This document shows, one piece after another, positions 35,084-45,015 of a stretch of 64,000 nucleotides of DNA (the stretch's first letter is position 1; each line of letters starts with the position of its first letter). The DNA is taken from assembly GCA_046295455.1 (NCBI GenBank), contig JBKBNI010000004.1, positions 1 through 64,000 of the forward strand, given 5' to 3'. Source of the DNA: Thermaurantimonas sp046295455. Lineage in GTDB: Bacteria; Bacteroidota; Bacteroidia; Flavobacteriales; Schleiferiaceae. Position numbers and translations under genes: made by a program. The notes beneath the pieces are model-generated. The model was not told where the DNA came from. It was given only the letters and a program-made list of their open reading frames with translations, and did not search any database.

Positions 35084-36115
35084 ATGGAAACACTGCTGTA
35101 TATTTTTATTGCTCTTCTTATTTTGTTGGTTATATGGCAATTGATTCGAATAAATGAGATAACCAGTGAAATTAAAAAAGAAGACAATACAGGCCTCCCC
35201 GATCACAAGGAAAACGACCTACAGGGTAAATTGCTTTTTGGCTTTTTGTTTTTGATGTTAATTGGATTTGTTTACAGTGTAGTTGAGTGGGGACCAAGAG
35301 TACTGCCCGCACCTGCTAGCATCCATGGAGAAAAGACAGATTTTCTCTTCTATTTGACCATAGCGATTATTTGTGCGGCTTTTTTGATTACGCAACCTAT
35401 TTTATTTTATTTTTCGTACAAATACAGAGGTTTAAAGGGCAAGAAAGCCTCTTACATAGAGCACAACAACAAACTAGAACTTATTTGGACCATTATCCCC
35501 GGACTTGTGCTGGTAGTTTTGATTTCATATGGCTTGTCTACTTGGGTAAAAATCATGAATCCGAAGTTTGAAGAAGATCCTATTGTAGTTGAATTGTATG
35601 CAAAGCAATTTGGATGGACAGCTCGTATAGCCGGAGATGATAATAAACTAGGTTATGCCAATGTTCGATACATCGAAGGAGTGAATATATTGGGTATTGA
35701 TAAAAATGACCCATACGGTCTGGATGATATTGTAGTTCAAAATACCATTAAATTACCGGTAAACAAGCCAATAAAATTAAAAATGAGGTCACAAGATGTT
35801 ATTCACTCGGCTTATCTTCCTCACTTCAGAGTACAGATGAATTGTGTGCCGGGTGCTATTACGGAATTTTCATTTGTGCCAAATAAAACAACTGCCGAAA
35901 TGCGGCAGGATCCTAAAGTTAAAAAACAAATCGATCAAATAAATAAATTGAGAGAGCAAAAAGGTGAAAGTTTATATGAATTTAACTATATTTTGCTGTG
36001 CAATAAAATTTGTGGGTCAGCTCATTATAATATGCAAATGGTATTTGATATAGTCACTGAAGATGAATATCAAAAGTGGCTTAAAGAACAAAAAACATTT
36101 GCACAAAGTTTATAA
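35084..36115 (+). CDS. coxB: Cytochrome c oxidase subunit II
   Basis: A 343-residue subunit II with an N-terminal hydrophobic segment, two further TM helices near residues 45-65 and 85-110, and a periplasmic CuA domain. The CuA ligands are seen in DVIHSAYLPHFRVQMNCVPG and CNKICGSAHYNM. In the latter the usual CxE(I/L)CG Glu is Lys, a substitution the fold tolerates because the backbone carbonyl binds copper. It receives electrons from ACIII. No fused cytochrome c domain is present. Confidence 0.94.
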   Translation: METLLYIFIALLILLVIWQLIRINEITSEIKKEDNTGLPDHKENDLQGKLLFGFLFLMLIGFVYSVVEWGPRVLPAPASIHGEKTDFLFYLTIAIICAAFLITQPILFYFSYKYRGLKGKKASYIEHNNKLELIWTIIPGLVLVVLISYGLSTWVKIMNPKFEEDPIVVELYAKQFGWTARIAGDDNKLGYANVRYIEGVNILGIDKNDPYGLDDIVVQNTIKLPVNKPIKLKMRSQDVIHSAYLPHFRVQMNCVPGAITEFSFVPNKTTAEMRQDPKVKKQIDQINKLREQKGESLYEFNYILLCNKICGSAHYNMQMVFDIVTEDEYQKWLKEQKTFAQSL

Positions 36116-36139
36116 TTATAAAATTTTAAATCTAGAACT

Positions 36140-37939
36140 ATGGCTTATGAAGTAATGACACCGGAAGTAGCTCACCACGAAGAGCGCCACCATCACAAGG
36201 AGACATTTTTTACAAAATATGTCTTTTCCATGGATCACAAGATGATTGCCAAGCAATTTTTGATTACTGGGATTGTGATGGGAACCATCGGAATGCTGAT
36301 GTCGATTTTATTCCGTCTTCAACTGGCGTGGCCCGAACAACCCTTCCCAATTCTTAAGTTTTTCCTCGGAAAATGGGCAAGTGAAGGTGTTATGGATCCT
36401 TCTATGTATTTGGCCTTGGTGACTATACATGGAACGATCATGGTCTTTTTCGTACTTACAGCGGGTTTGAGTGGTACATTTTCCAATCTGTTAATACCCT
36501 TGCAAATCGGTGCAAGAGATATGGCTTCGGGCTTTCTCAACATGCTCTCCTACTGGTTTTTCTTTGCAAGTAGTGTTGTAATGGTCATATCAATTTTTGT
36601 TCCTGATGGACCCGCGGCTGCAGGCTGGACAGTTTACCCACCTCTTAGCGCCCTTCCTGCTGCCATGCCTGGGTCTGGTACAGGTATGACGCTCTGGTTG
36701 GTATCCATGTCGCTATTTATTGTCTCTTCTTTACTTGGGGGGATTAATTACATAGTTACAGTGTTAAACATGCGCACCAAAGGCATGTCTATGACCAGGC
36801 TTCCATTGACCATTTGGGCATTTTTCGTGACAGCCATTTTAGGGGTATTATCTTTTCCCGTTCTCCTTTCTGCCTCATTACTTCTCATCTTTGATAGAAG
36901 TTTTGGAACAAGTTTCTATCTGTCTGACATAATGATTCAAGGCGAAGTATTGTCCAACACAGGTGGCAGCCCTATCTTATTCGAACATTTATTTTGGTTT
37001 TTAGGACACCCTGAAGTCTACATAATTTTGTTGCCAGCACTTGGTATTACATCAGAAGTTATCTCTACCAATGCTCGTAAGCCAATCTTTGGTTATAGAG
37101 CTATGGTCGGTTCTATTCTGGCGATTGCTTTTCTATCTTTCATCGTTTGGGGTCACCACATGTTTGTAACCGGAATGAATCCATTCTTGGGCTCAGTATT
37201 TACTTTTACAACGCTGCTGATCGCTATACCATCCGCTGTGAAGGCTTTTAATTATTTAACAACACTTTGGAAAGGAAATTTGCAGTTTACCCCTGCCATG
37301 CTTTTCTCTATCGGTCTGGTTTCTACATTCATTACCGGAGGACTCACAGGTATCATTCTAGGTAATTCTGCGCTGGACATAAACGTTCACGATACATATT
37401 TTGTGGTTGCACACTTTCACATAGTGATGGGATTATCAGCGATATTTGGGATGTTTGCCGGTATTTATCATTGGTTTCCTAAGCTATTTACCAGAATGAT
37501 GAATAGAAAACTTGGATATCTGCATTTTTGGCTCACATTCGTTTCTGCGTATGGAGTATTCTTCCCTATGCACTTTCTTGGAATGAGTGGCCTACCGAGA
37601 CGATACTACACCAATACGGCGTTTCCTATGTTTGATAATCTAGCGGATATCAATGTTATCATTTCAATTTTTGCGATTGCGGGCGGCATAGCGCAGATCA
37701 TATTCTTCTATAACTTTATTTACAGTGCAATCAGAGGACCAAAAGCCCCGCAAAATCCCTGGCGATCAAACACTTTAGAATGGACTACACCTGTAGAGCA
37801 CATTCATGGCAACTGGCCAGGAGAACTGCCCACTGTACATAGATGGGCATACGACTATAGCAAGCCTGGGGCTCCTGAAGATTTTGTACCACAGACTGTG
37901 CCTTTGAGTGAAGAAGAAAAGAATACTTTCCAACATTAA
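36140..37939 (+). CDS. coxA: Cytochrome c oxidase subunit I (heme-copper oxidase, A family)
   Basis: A 599-residue subunit I with twelve TM helices. Motifs: LGHPEVYIILLPALG with the CuB His and the proton-channel Glu; VWGHHMFVTGMNP with the His-His CuB pair; and HDTYFVVAHFHIVM with the heme a and a3 histidines. It is an A-family enzyme. Subunits III and IV do not follow; after the terminator comes an unrelated oxidoreductase, so those subunits must be encoded elsewhere. This operon order (act-coxB-coxA) is standard in Bacteroidota. Confidence 0.96.
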   Translation: MAYEVMTPEVAHHEERHHHKETFFTKYVFSMDHKMIAKQFLITGIVMGTIGMLMSILFRLQLAWPEQPFPILKFFLGKWASEGVMDPSMYLALVTIHGTIMVFFVLTAGLSGTFSNLLIPLQIGARDMASGFLNMLSYWFFFASSVVMVISIFVPDGPAAAGWTVYPPLSALPAAMPGSGTGMTLWLVSMSLFIVSSLLGGINYIVTVLNMRTKGMSMTRLPLTIWAFFVTAILGVLSFPVLLSASLLLIFDRSFGTSFYLSDIMIQGEVLSNTGGSPILFEHLFWFLGHPEVYIILLPALGITSEVISTNARKPIFGYRAMVGSILAIAFLSFIVWGHHMFVTGMNPFLGSVFTFTTLLIAIPSAVKAFNYLTTLWKGNLQFTPAMLFSIGLVSTFITGGLTGIILGNSALDINVHDTYFVVAHFHIVMGLSAIFGMFAGIYHWFPKLFTRMMNRKLGYLHFWLTFVSAYGVFFPMHFLGMSGLPRRYYTNTAFPMFDNLADINVIISIFAIAGGIAQIIFFYNFIYSAIRGPKAPQNPWRSNTLEWTTPVEHIHGNWPGELPTVHRWAYDYSKPGAPEDFVPQTVPLSEEEKNTFQH

Positions 37940-37960
37940 GATTTCGTCAATACATATCAT

Positions 37961-37987
37961 CCCCGCTTTTAGCGGGGTTTTTTTTAT
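37961..37987 (+). terminator. Intrinsic terminator of the act-cox operon
   Basis: CCCCGCT-TTT-AGCGGGG followed by a run of about ten T, 21 bases after the coxA stop. Confidence 0.93.
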
Positions 37988-37995
37988 TAGTTAAA

Positions 37996-40878
37996 ATGCA
38001 TTCAGGAACGGATTTACATTCTGAATTGAAAAAAGGCGGATTTGCAGGAGAAGTGTACACCGACAACATCCACAGAGTTTTGTATGCGACGGATGCGAGT
38101 ATATATAGAGAATATCCAAAAGCAGTTGTGTTTCCGAAAAATGAGGAAGATGTCTGCATATTGATCAACACCTGCAGAAAATTAAAGACATCAATCATAC
38201 CCCGCACGGCTGGTACCTCTCTGGCTGGTCAGTGTGTGGGAAATGGGGTAGTGGCTGACGTTTCCAGACATATGACCGATATAATCAGTCTGGATACCAG
38301 TAGGGGAGTAGTTACAGTACAGCCTGGAGTGATACGGGATTCGTTGAATGAATTTTTGAAACCGCACGGTTGGTTTTTCGGACCTAATACATCCACTTCA
38401 AACAGATGTATGCTGGGTGGTATGGTTGCAAATAATTCTTCAGGATCGACCTCGATAAAGTATGGAACTACTCGCGACAAGGTTCTTTCGTTAAGAGGAG
38501 TTCTGACTTCGGGAGAAATAATCGAATTATCCGAAGGAGCGGCACCAGAATTTTTGATAAACTTTATCAATAATCTATTTTCAAATTCAAAATTGGTAAA
38601 GGAAATTGAAAACAGATATCCAAAGAAATCCATTCATCGGCGAAACACCGGTTATGCACTTGACTTAATTCTTGATCAATGGAAGATAAATCGGGACGGA
38701 AGCAAGCTCAACATTGCCAAATTGATTTCCGGATCCGAAGGAACCTTACTGTTTATCACTGAAATTACGGTCCAACTCGATCGCTTGCCCCCGCCGAAAT
38801 CTGCTGTCGTCTGCGCACATTTCACTACCATACGTCAAAGTATGGAGGCTGCCATAGTAGCAATGAAATTATCGCCTTATGCTTGTGAATTGGTGGATAA
38901 AATCATTTTGGATTGCACAAAGGAGAACCTCGAACATCGGGAAAACCGGTTTTTTATAGACGGGGATCCCATGGCTATTCTCGCTATTGAATTCCGAGCA
39001 GATACAATTGAAGAGGTCAAAAGACTTGCTCAGATTGCAATAGACAATCTTAAAAACGCACAGCTTGGATATGCTTTCCCGGTTCTTTATGATGGCGATG
39101 CACAAAAATTATGGTCACTTCGTGCCGCCGGATTAGGATTGCTCTCCAATATACCGGGACAGGCCAAGGCAGTCGCGTGTATTGAGGATACTGCAGTAGA
39201 TATTGAAGATTTACCTGATTATATCGATGAATTTGACCAAATAATGGCCCGATTTGGACAGCGCTCCGTACACTATGCGCATGCAGGAGCCGGCGAAATT
39301 CATCTTCGACCCATTCTAAACCTTCGCGACCCTAATGACTTCAAACATTTACGTGAAATAAGTGAGGCCTCGGCCCGCCTGGTAAGAAAGTACAACGGCT
39401 CCCTCTCCGGCGAGCACGGAGATGGAAGAGTCCGGGCTGAATTTATAAAAGACTTTTATGGTGATGGTATCTACAAAGCTTTTTTGGAGGTAAAAAATGC
39501 ATTTGATCCATTCAATATTCTTAATCCGGGAAAGATAGTACATGCTCCTCCCATGGATGTCTCTCTTCGGGAAGATCCAACCCAGCCACTAAAAAACATT
39601 GAGACATATTTTGATTACAGCAGGGATGGAGGGTTTCTGGCTGCAGTCGAAAAATGCAACGGCTCAGCTGATTGCAGAAAGCCTTTTTTGTCAGGCGGTG
39701 TCATGTGTCCATCTTATCAGGCTACTCTAAACGAAAAAGATACAACTCGTGCCAGAGCTAATGCATTGCGTGAATTTGTTTCAGGATCCATTAACGGGCA
39801 ATCCGGCTTTGATCATCCGGAATTAAAAGAGGTAATGGATCTGTGTCTTGCTTGTAAAGGGTGCACCCGTGAATGTCCGAGCAATGTAGATATGGCAGCC
39901 ATGAAAAGCGAGTGGCTGTATCAATATCAAAAAAAATTCGGACGTCCGGTATCCTCTGTATTCTTCGGAAATTTTGAAAAGTTGGCCCGATTGGCCTCCA
40001 TTTTTCCAACATTGTCAAACTTTGTACTGCGTCACGGTATATCAGGATCGATTATTAAAAAATTTATTGGAATAGCTCAGAAGAGAGCATTACCCAAATT
40101 TGCAGAAAAAACTTTAAGAAAAAAAATTTCCTCTTTAATCAGCTTAAATCCCAAAAACACTGGAAAGATCGTTTATTTTTTCATAGATGAATTTATAAAT
40201 TATAATGAACCTCATGTGGGTGAAAGCGCTGTACAACTTTTACAGGCATGCGGATATGAAGTTAGGTTTTGTAAGCATCCTGGAAGTGGCAGATCAATGA
40301 TTTCAAAAGGGTTACTTCCCGAAGCCAGAAAGGTAGCCGAGCAGAATGTCAATATTTTTAAAGGATTACTATCAAAGGATATTCTCCTGGTGGGTGTCGA
40401 ACCTTCCGCAATCTTAACATTTAGGGATGAATATCCGAGATTGCTGAGAGGGCCATTGCAAGAAGATGCCAAAAGGTTGGCTGAGAATGTGCTGTTAATC
40501 GACGAATTTTTAGCCAGGGAGATAAAGGCAGGAAAGATTCCAAAACCCCCGGTAAGTAAAAGCAGACAGACAGTTCATGTGCATGGGCATTGTCATCAGA
40601 AAGCACTGAGTACGGTGCGATACACCCGGGAGATCCTCGAATTTTTTGGATTTGAAGTAAAAATCATTCCTACGGGATGCTGCGGTATGGCAGGAAGCTT
40701 TGGATATGAGGCTGAACACTACGAATTGAGTATGAAGATAGGAGAAATGGTATTATTTCCCTACATTCGAAAGTTAGATATGAACAACCATGTAGTGGCG
40801 GTAGGTACGTCATGCAGACATCAAATATGCGATGGCACCGGCAGAAAAGCCTTTCATTGGGTCGAACTATTAGTTTAA
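37996..40878 (+). CDS. FAD-linked oxidase / Fe-S oxidoreductase fusion (YdiJ/GlcD-GlcF-like)
   Basis: A 960-residue protein. An N-terminal FAD-binding PCMH domain (PRTAGTSLAGQCVGNGVV, MLGGMVANNSSG) is followed by the FAD-oxidase C-domain (GEHGDGRVRAEF). Two Fe-S Cys clusters follow (CNGSADCRK...GGVMCPSY and CLACKGCTRECPSNVDMA), and then a CCG domain pair ending GCCGMAGSFG. The architecture matches D-2-hydroxyacid (D-lactate, D-2-hydroxyglutarate) dehydrogenases that reduce quinone. Lying just after the respiratory operon it may feed electrons into the same quinone pool, which is inference. Confidence 0.92.
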   Translation: MHSGTDLHSELKKGGFAGEVYTDNIHRVLYATDASIYREYPKAVVFPKNEEDVCILINTCRKLKTSIIPRTAGTSLAGQCVGNGVVADVSRHMTDIISLDTSRGVVTVQPGVIRDSLNEFLKPHGWFFGPNTSTSNRCMLGGMVANNSSGSTSIKYGTTRDKVLSLRGVLTSGEIIELSEGAAPEFLINFINNLFSNSKLVKEIENRYPKKSIHRRNTGYALDLILDQWKINRDGSKLNIAKLISGSEGTLLFITEITVQLDRLPPPKSAVVCAHFTTIRQSMEAAIVAMKLSPYACELVDKIILDCTKENLEHRENRFFIDGDPMAILAIEFRADTIEEVKRLAQIAIDNLKNAQLGYAFPVLYDGDAQKLWSLRAAGLGLLSNIPGQAKAVACIEDTAVDIEDLPDYIDEFDQIMARFGQRSVHYAHAGAGEIHLRPILNLRDPNDFKHLREISEASARLVRKYNGSLSGEHGDGRVRAEFIKDFYGDGIYKAFLEVKNAFDPFNILNPGKIVHAPPMDVSLREDPTQPLKNIETYFDYSRDGGFLAAVEKCNGSADCRKPFLSGGVMCPSYQATLNEKDTTRARANALREFVSGSINGQSGFDHPELKEVMDLCLACKGCTRECPSNVDMAAMKSEWLYQYQKKFGRPVSSVFFGNFEKLARLASIFPTLSNFVLRHGISGSIIKKFIGIAQKRALPKFAEKTLRKKISSLISLNPKNTGKIVYFFIDEFINYNEPHVGESAVQLLQACGYEVRFCKHPGSGRSMISKGLLPEARKVAEQNVNIFKGLLSKDILLVGVEPSAILTFRDEYPRLLRGPLQEDAKRLAENVLLIDEFLAREIKAGKIPKPPVSKSRQTVHVHGHCHQKALSTVRYTREILEFFGFEVKIIPTGCCGMAGSFGYEAEHYELSMKIGEMVLFPYIRKLDMNNHVVAVGTSCRHQICDGTGRKAFHWVELLV

Positions 40879-41011
40879 ATAAAAATATACACGAGTGCGA
40901 TGTATGGATTTGATTCTGCAAGGAATGAGCAAATAGTAGAAGCACTGACACCTGAATTTTCTGAAGTGTTTTCAGCGATCGCATTTATTTGTTGAATAAT
41001 ATTCAGCAGAG

Positions 41012-41611
41012 ATGACATTAGTCGGATTTCCTCCATTGCTCTTTCCGTCCATTACCTGGTTCTCTAAATGGTTGTGCATACCTTCGAGCTGTCTTGTGCT
41101 CGACTGGAAATGGCAGAAGCAATCTGCTTTCAATAGATTTTACATAGATGGGCCTAACGGCTTGCAGGCTCTAACGATACCTGTAAAACACCCATCTGTC
41201 GGCGCCAAGGTTAATGAAATAGAAATTTCTTATCACACTGATTGGCAATCACAGCATTTAAAAACGCTTTATTCTACCTACAACAATAGCCCTTTTTTCG
41301 AATTTTTACAAAATGATCTTAGTGATTTATATAAAAATCAACCTATTTTATTAATTGATTTTTCCGTGGCATCGATTGACCTCTGCCTATATTGGTTAAA
41401 AGAAAAAGGAATAGAAAATAAAGTAACTAAGGAATATAAAAATTTACAATTTGTTGATATCGAGTTAAAAAATGGAACTATCACAGATATGACAATGAAA
41501 AAATACCCTCAAGTATTTTCGTACAAAAATGGTTTTTTAGAACACTTGTCCTGTATAGATCTTATATTTAATGAAGGCAATATTTCAAAATCACATCTGC
41601 TTGATTGTTAA
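41012..41611 (+). CDS. WbqC-like family protein
   Basis: A 199-residue protein of the WbqC family (PF08889). The opening GFPPLLFPSITWFSKW and the later QKQSAFNRFYIDGPNGLQALTIPVK fit the family's conserved N-terminal region, and PFFEFLQNDLSDLY fits its mid-region. WbqC proteins are found in polysaccharide clusters and in Bacteroidota housekeeping loci; their biochemical role is not established. The N-terminus is complete. The 132 bases before it hold no convincing gene. Confidence 0.85.
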   Translation: MTLVGFPPLLFPSITWFSKWLCIPSSCLVLDWKWQKQSAFNRFYIDGPNGLQALTIPVKHPSVGAKVNEIEISYHTDWQSQHLKTLYSTYNNSPFFEFLQNDLSDLYKNQPILLIDFSVASIDLCLYWLKEKGIENKVTKEYKNLQFVDIELKNGTITDMTMKKYPQVFSYKNGFLEHLSCIDLIFNEGNISKSHLLDC

Positions 41612-41640
41612 AGTATTGATATTTTCGCAAAAAATAAAAA

Positions 41641-42747
41641 ATGACTTTTAAATCCGTATTGCTCAAGAAGACTTTTCTACTCACTTTATACATAGTTTTT
41701 AATATTTCAATAGCTCAAAGCCAATCATGCAATTTCACAGAGGTGCTTCAGATAGAAGCCCAATCCGGTATGCGAATTCGTGAACAACCAGACCTTAACT
41801 CTAAACCCATTGCAGGGGTACCATATAAAGCAGCGGTAGAAGCATGTAAGGAGACCTTTGGATCCGCGCGGATTGAGGGAATCGATGGGCAATGGAGATT
41901 TGTGAGATTTAAAAATAAAAGTGGCTACATGTGGGATGGATATGCTGTAGTAGTTTCCTCTCAATCTACCAAATCAATAAGTGTAGTCAGTCAAATCGAA
42001 CATTCTCCGCAAACGGCTACTGCCGACAATTTATTGGAAGAGATAGTCTCCACCAAACCCCCAGGAAAAGCTGATTGGCCCTTTTCAGAGGTTCGACTAA
42101 TCACAGAGAGTTACCCCTACTGTAGGGATATCACCGCTATTGACAGAAGTTTGTTTTATTATTCAGTATATTTAGAAGATGATTACTACGTAATTCGTCC
42201 GGCCGAATTGAGCATAGAACTAAAAAAAAATAGTCCCAAAAACGTATTGCACTTTAATATAAAGCCGGCAGAAGGAGATGGTTCTCTATTCATTATTGGA
42301 CTAAAAGTGCCTGTTAAAAACTGGAAAAAAATCAAGAATAACGATTTTCTGCTCACTCAGCTAAATCGTACACTCACCCCTGGGATACGTCTGGACTTGT
42401 ATCCTTATGAGCCTGGTGACTCGTATGGAAATATCAAACTAATGGCTTCCGGGACGGTAAAGTCCTATCAAAGCGATTGTCCGGTTGTAGAAAATTATTC
42501 CTTGATGGTAGAAATGATGCTGGATAAGAAAGAGTTTTTTGATCTTACAGACCAATTAATCCACCGTGGCAAATGTGGAGTTCCTGATATTTTCTGGTTT
42601 GGTGATTTGAACCAGGATGGATACACAGATTTAATACTTGTGGGAGAGTATCCAGAATATACAGCTTTTACATTATTTATGTCTCAGCCCGAAAGTGCTC
42701 TGAAGTACAAAAAGATGTCTGAATGGATTGTGGAAGATTGCGATTAA
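41641..42747 (+). CDS. Exported SH3-domain protein, function unknown
   Basis: A 368-residue protein with a signal peptide ending near SIAQSQS. Residues about 30-105 form a bacterial SH3-like domain (MRIREQPDLNSKPIAG, then GQWRFVRFKNKSGYMWDGYA). The remaining part is of unknown fold; its end carries an FG-GAP/EF-hand-like loop GDLNQDGYTDLILVG. It is likely periplasmic or surface exposed. It is 29 bases downstream of the WbqC-like gene and may share its transcript. Confidence 0.78.
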   Translation: MTFKSVLLKKTFLLTLYIVFNISIAQSQSCNFTEVLQIEAQSGMRIREQPDLNSKPIAGVPYKAAVEACKETFGSARIEGIDGQWRFVRFKNKSGYMWDGYAVVVSSQSTKSISVVSQIEHSPQTATADNLLEEIVSTKPPGKADWPFSEVRLITESYPYCRDITAIDRSLFYYSVYLEDDYYVIRPAELSIELKKNSPKNVLHFNIKPAEGDGSLFIIGLKVPVKNWKKIKNNDFLLTQLNRTLTPGIRLDLYPYEPGDSYGNIKLMASGTVKSYQSDCPVVENYSLMVEMMLDKKEFFDLTDQLIHRGKCGVPDIFWFGDLNQDGYTDLILVGEYPEYTAFTLFMSQPESALKYKKMSEWIVEDCD

Positions 42748-43035
42748 TGAGGGATTTTGTTTTTTCAATTCTTTAGTTTGAAACCAACTGTTTACAGCGT
42801 CACTATTCAGTTATAAGGTATGGCTTTGGAAGGTTGTACCAAAATTGCAAACTTTTTTGAACCACAATTACTACTTGTGAAAAGGGCAGGGCTGCTTGTC
42901 ATACATTATTTATTAAACTTTATAACTGTTCAACTCTCGGGACAGAGAAACCATAAGTACTCTATCTGGCATACTAAATTACACGGTTTTAATGTACTTT
43001 CGGGCGATTGTTAAAACAGGAATTTTAAAACACAG
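42748..43035. other. Intergenic stretch, nothing recognised
   Basis: No terminator, tRNA or recognisable protein was seen here. A 64-codon open frame from 42820 has no family resemblance and no good context. Confidence 0.5.
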
Positions 43036-44673
43036 ATGACCCAGGCCGAATTGGATCAAAATAAAAATGAAGATTCGCTGAAACTTCTTCTCAGTGAGCT
43101 CAGACATAGATTAGATAAAATTGCTATCGGTGGAGGACGTGCAAAAATCGAAAAACAGCATCAGCAAGGTAAGCTCACTGCCCGTGAGCGCATAGAGCTA
43201 CTTTTGGACAAAAATGCTCCAGTGATTGAAATAGGGGCATTCGCAGGTTGGGATATGTACAAAGAACACGGTGGCTGTCCGGGTGGAGGAGTGGTGGTGG
43301 TCATCGGGTATGTAAGCGGCAGAATGTGTGTAGTCGTAGCCAATGATGCTACAGTAAAAGCAGGAGCCTGGTTTCCAATTACAGGAAAGAAGAACTTGCG
43401 GGCACAAGAGATAGCCATGGAAAATCGCATACCTATCATCTACCTTGTAGACAGCGCAGGAGTATATCTGCCAATGCAGGATGAAATTTTCCCGGATAAG
43501 GAAAATTTCGGGCGGATATTTCGAAATAATGCAATAATGTCTTCGAAGGGCATCACCCAGATTGCAGCCATTATGGGTAGTTGTGTCGCCGGAGGTGCCT
43601 ATCTTCCTATCATGAGTGATGAAGCAATGATTGTAGATAAAACCGGTTCAATTTTTCTCGCGGGATCCTATCTAGTAAAAGCTGCAATAGGTGAAGATAT
43701 AGACAATGAAACCCTTGGCGGGGCCACAACTCACTGCGAGATATCAGGAGTGACAGACTATAAAATGCCTGATGACCCAACAGCGCTGCAGACCATTCGG
43801 AAGATCCTTGACAAGCTGGGTCATCAGCAAAAAGCCGGATTTGACCGCGTCGAAGCAAAAAAACCTGTCCGAGATGTGCGCGATATATATAAAATCCTTC
43901 CGACAGATCGCTCTAAGCCATTTAAAACCCGCGACATCCTTGAATGTCTGATCGATGAGGATAGCTGGGTCGAATACAAAGAAGGCTATGGCAAGACCAT
44001 TATCACCGGATATGCGAGAATCGATGGCTGGGCAGTAGGTATTGTGGCCAATAACCGCGAGATTGTTAAGAATAAAAAAGGAGAAATGCAGTTTGGTGGA
44101 GTCATTTACTCCGACTCTGCCGATAAGGCCACGCGCTTTATTGCCAATTGCAACCAAAAGAAAATTCCCTTGGTGTTTCTTCAGGACGTTACGGGCTTCA
44201 TGGTCGGCAGCCGATCCGAACATGGAGGCATCATAAAGGACGGAGCAAAGATGGTCAATGCAGTCGCCAATAGCGTGGTGCCAAAGTTCACTGTGGTTGT
44301 GGGTAATTCATATGGAGCGGGCAACTATGCAATGTGCGGCAAGGCATACGATCCAAGGTTGATAGTGGCGTGGCCAACGGCACAGATTGCCGTGATGGGC
44401 GGGCAGCAGGCAGCCAGTGTGTTGTTACAAATTGAAAAGGCCAACCGTGCTGCCAAAGGAGAGGAAATTACCCCCGAAAAAGAAAAAGAGCTACTGCAAT
44501 CCATCATTTCAAGATATGAAAGTCAGACCAATCCATACTATGCAGCTGCCAGACTGTGGGTAGATGCGATCATTGATCCTGCTGAGACCAGACAATGGAT
44601 ATCTATGGGCATCGAAATGGCGAATCACAACCCCGATATAAAGCGATACAATCCCGGAGTGATTCAGGTATAA
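43036..44673 (+). CDS. Acyl-CoA carboxylase carboxyltransferase (beta) subunit
   Basis: A 545-residue biotin-dependent carboxyltransferase beta subunit. GGGRAKIEKQHQQGKLTARERI opens the family. The motifs VANDATVKAGAWFPITGKKN, YLVDSAGVYLPMQ, MGSCVAGGAYLPIMSDE and FLAGSYLVKAA most resemble methylcrotonyl-CoA carboxylase (MccB), and the second half carries GNSYGAGNYAMCGKAYDPR. The biotin carboxylase/carrier alpha subunit is not adjacent, so the substrate (methylcrotonyl-, propionyl- or geranyl-CoA) is open. A terminator follows directly. Confidence 0.92.
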   Translation: MTQAELDQNKNEDSLKLLLSELRHRLDKIAIGGGRAKIEKQHQQGKLTARERIELLLDKNAPVIEIGAFAGWDMYKEHGGCPGGGVVVVIGYVSGRMCVVVANDATVKAGAWFPITGKKNLRAQEIAMENRIPIIYLVDSAGVYLPMQDEIFPDKENFGRIFRNNAIMSSKGITQIAAIMGSCVAGGAYLPIMSDEAMIVDKTGSIFLAGSYLVKAAIGEDIDNETLGGATTHCEISGVTDYKMPDDPTALQTIRKILDKLGHQQKAGFDRVEAKKPVRDVRDIYKILPTDRSKPFKTRDILECLIDEDSWVEYKEGYGKTIITGYARIDGWAVGIVANNREIVKNKKGEMQFGGVIYSDSADKATRFIANCNQKKIPLVFLQDVTGFMVGSRSEHGGIIKDGAKMVNAVANSVVPKFTVVVGNSYGAGNYAMCGKAYDPRLIVAWPTAQIAVMGGQQAASVLLQIEKANRAAKGEEITPEKEKELLQSIISRYESQTNPYYAAARLWVDAIIDPAETRQWISMGIEMANHNPDIKRYNPGVIQV

Positions 44674-44700
44674 TGGATATGTATCGATTAAGAGGTAAAA

Positions 44701-44725
44701 AAGCCGACCCATGGGTCGGCTTTTT
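44701..44725 (+). terminator. Intrinsic terminator
   Basis: AAGCCGACCC/GGGTCGGCTT stem with a T-run, 28 bases after the carboxyltransferase stop. The stem can act in both directions. Confidence 0.88.
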
Positions 44726-44742
44726 ATTTACTGATCGGTGAG

Positions 44743-44838
44743 TTACTTTCTCTTTTGCGCCGGCCCAATAACTGCTCCTACAGCGGCAAGGAGGAGTAGC
44801 CCACCATCTACCGGCGTTGGATTGTTAGGTATACCGGG
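44743..44838 (-). pseudogene. Fragment of a PID-CTERM-like sorting tail
   Basis: On the minus strand a 31-codon frame closed upstream by TAG encodes a proline-rich linker PGIPNNPTPVDGG, a hydrophobic segment LLLLAAVGAVIG, and a basic tail PAQKRK before TAA. This P(I/V)DGG-hydrophobic-basic layout is that of the PID-CTERM sorting signal found at the end of short Bacteroidota secreted proteins. No signal peptide or start codon is found upstream in any frame, so it looks like a decayed remnant. A terminator and the carboxyltransferase lie beyond its stop codon. Confidence 0.6.
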
Positions 44839-45015
44839 CTATACTCACTTTCCTTCCGTAGATTTAAATTCAGATAATTGAATGGCTTCATATTCTGATG
44901 CCAAAAGTTAATTACTTTGATTATTTATAAGCATATACGCTGTATTGAATTAGGTAAAAATGACATGGTTGTCGGGGGATAAATCTGCGATTATAATGTT
45001 GGTGGCTCAATGTAT

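Noticed and set aside
40900..40995. A 31-codon frame after the FAD/Fe-S oxidoreductase
   Set aside because: The peptide matches nothing I recognise and has no promoter of its own; kept as non-coding.
42820..43014. A 64-codon plus-strand frame in the gap before the carboxyltransferase
   Set aside because: No promoter, no family similarity and no conserved composition; too short to support.
44908..44923. A 16-base string shared with 55993-56008 (TTAATTACTTTGATTA)
   Set aside because: An AT-rich 16-mer shared once in 64 kb is near chance expectation; the link between the two remnants cannot be claimed.
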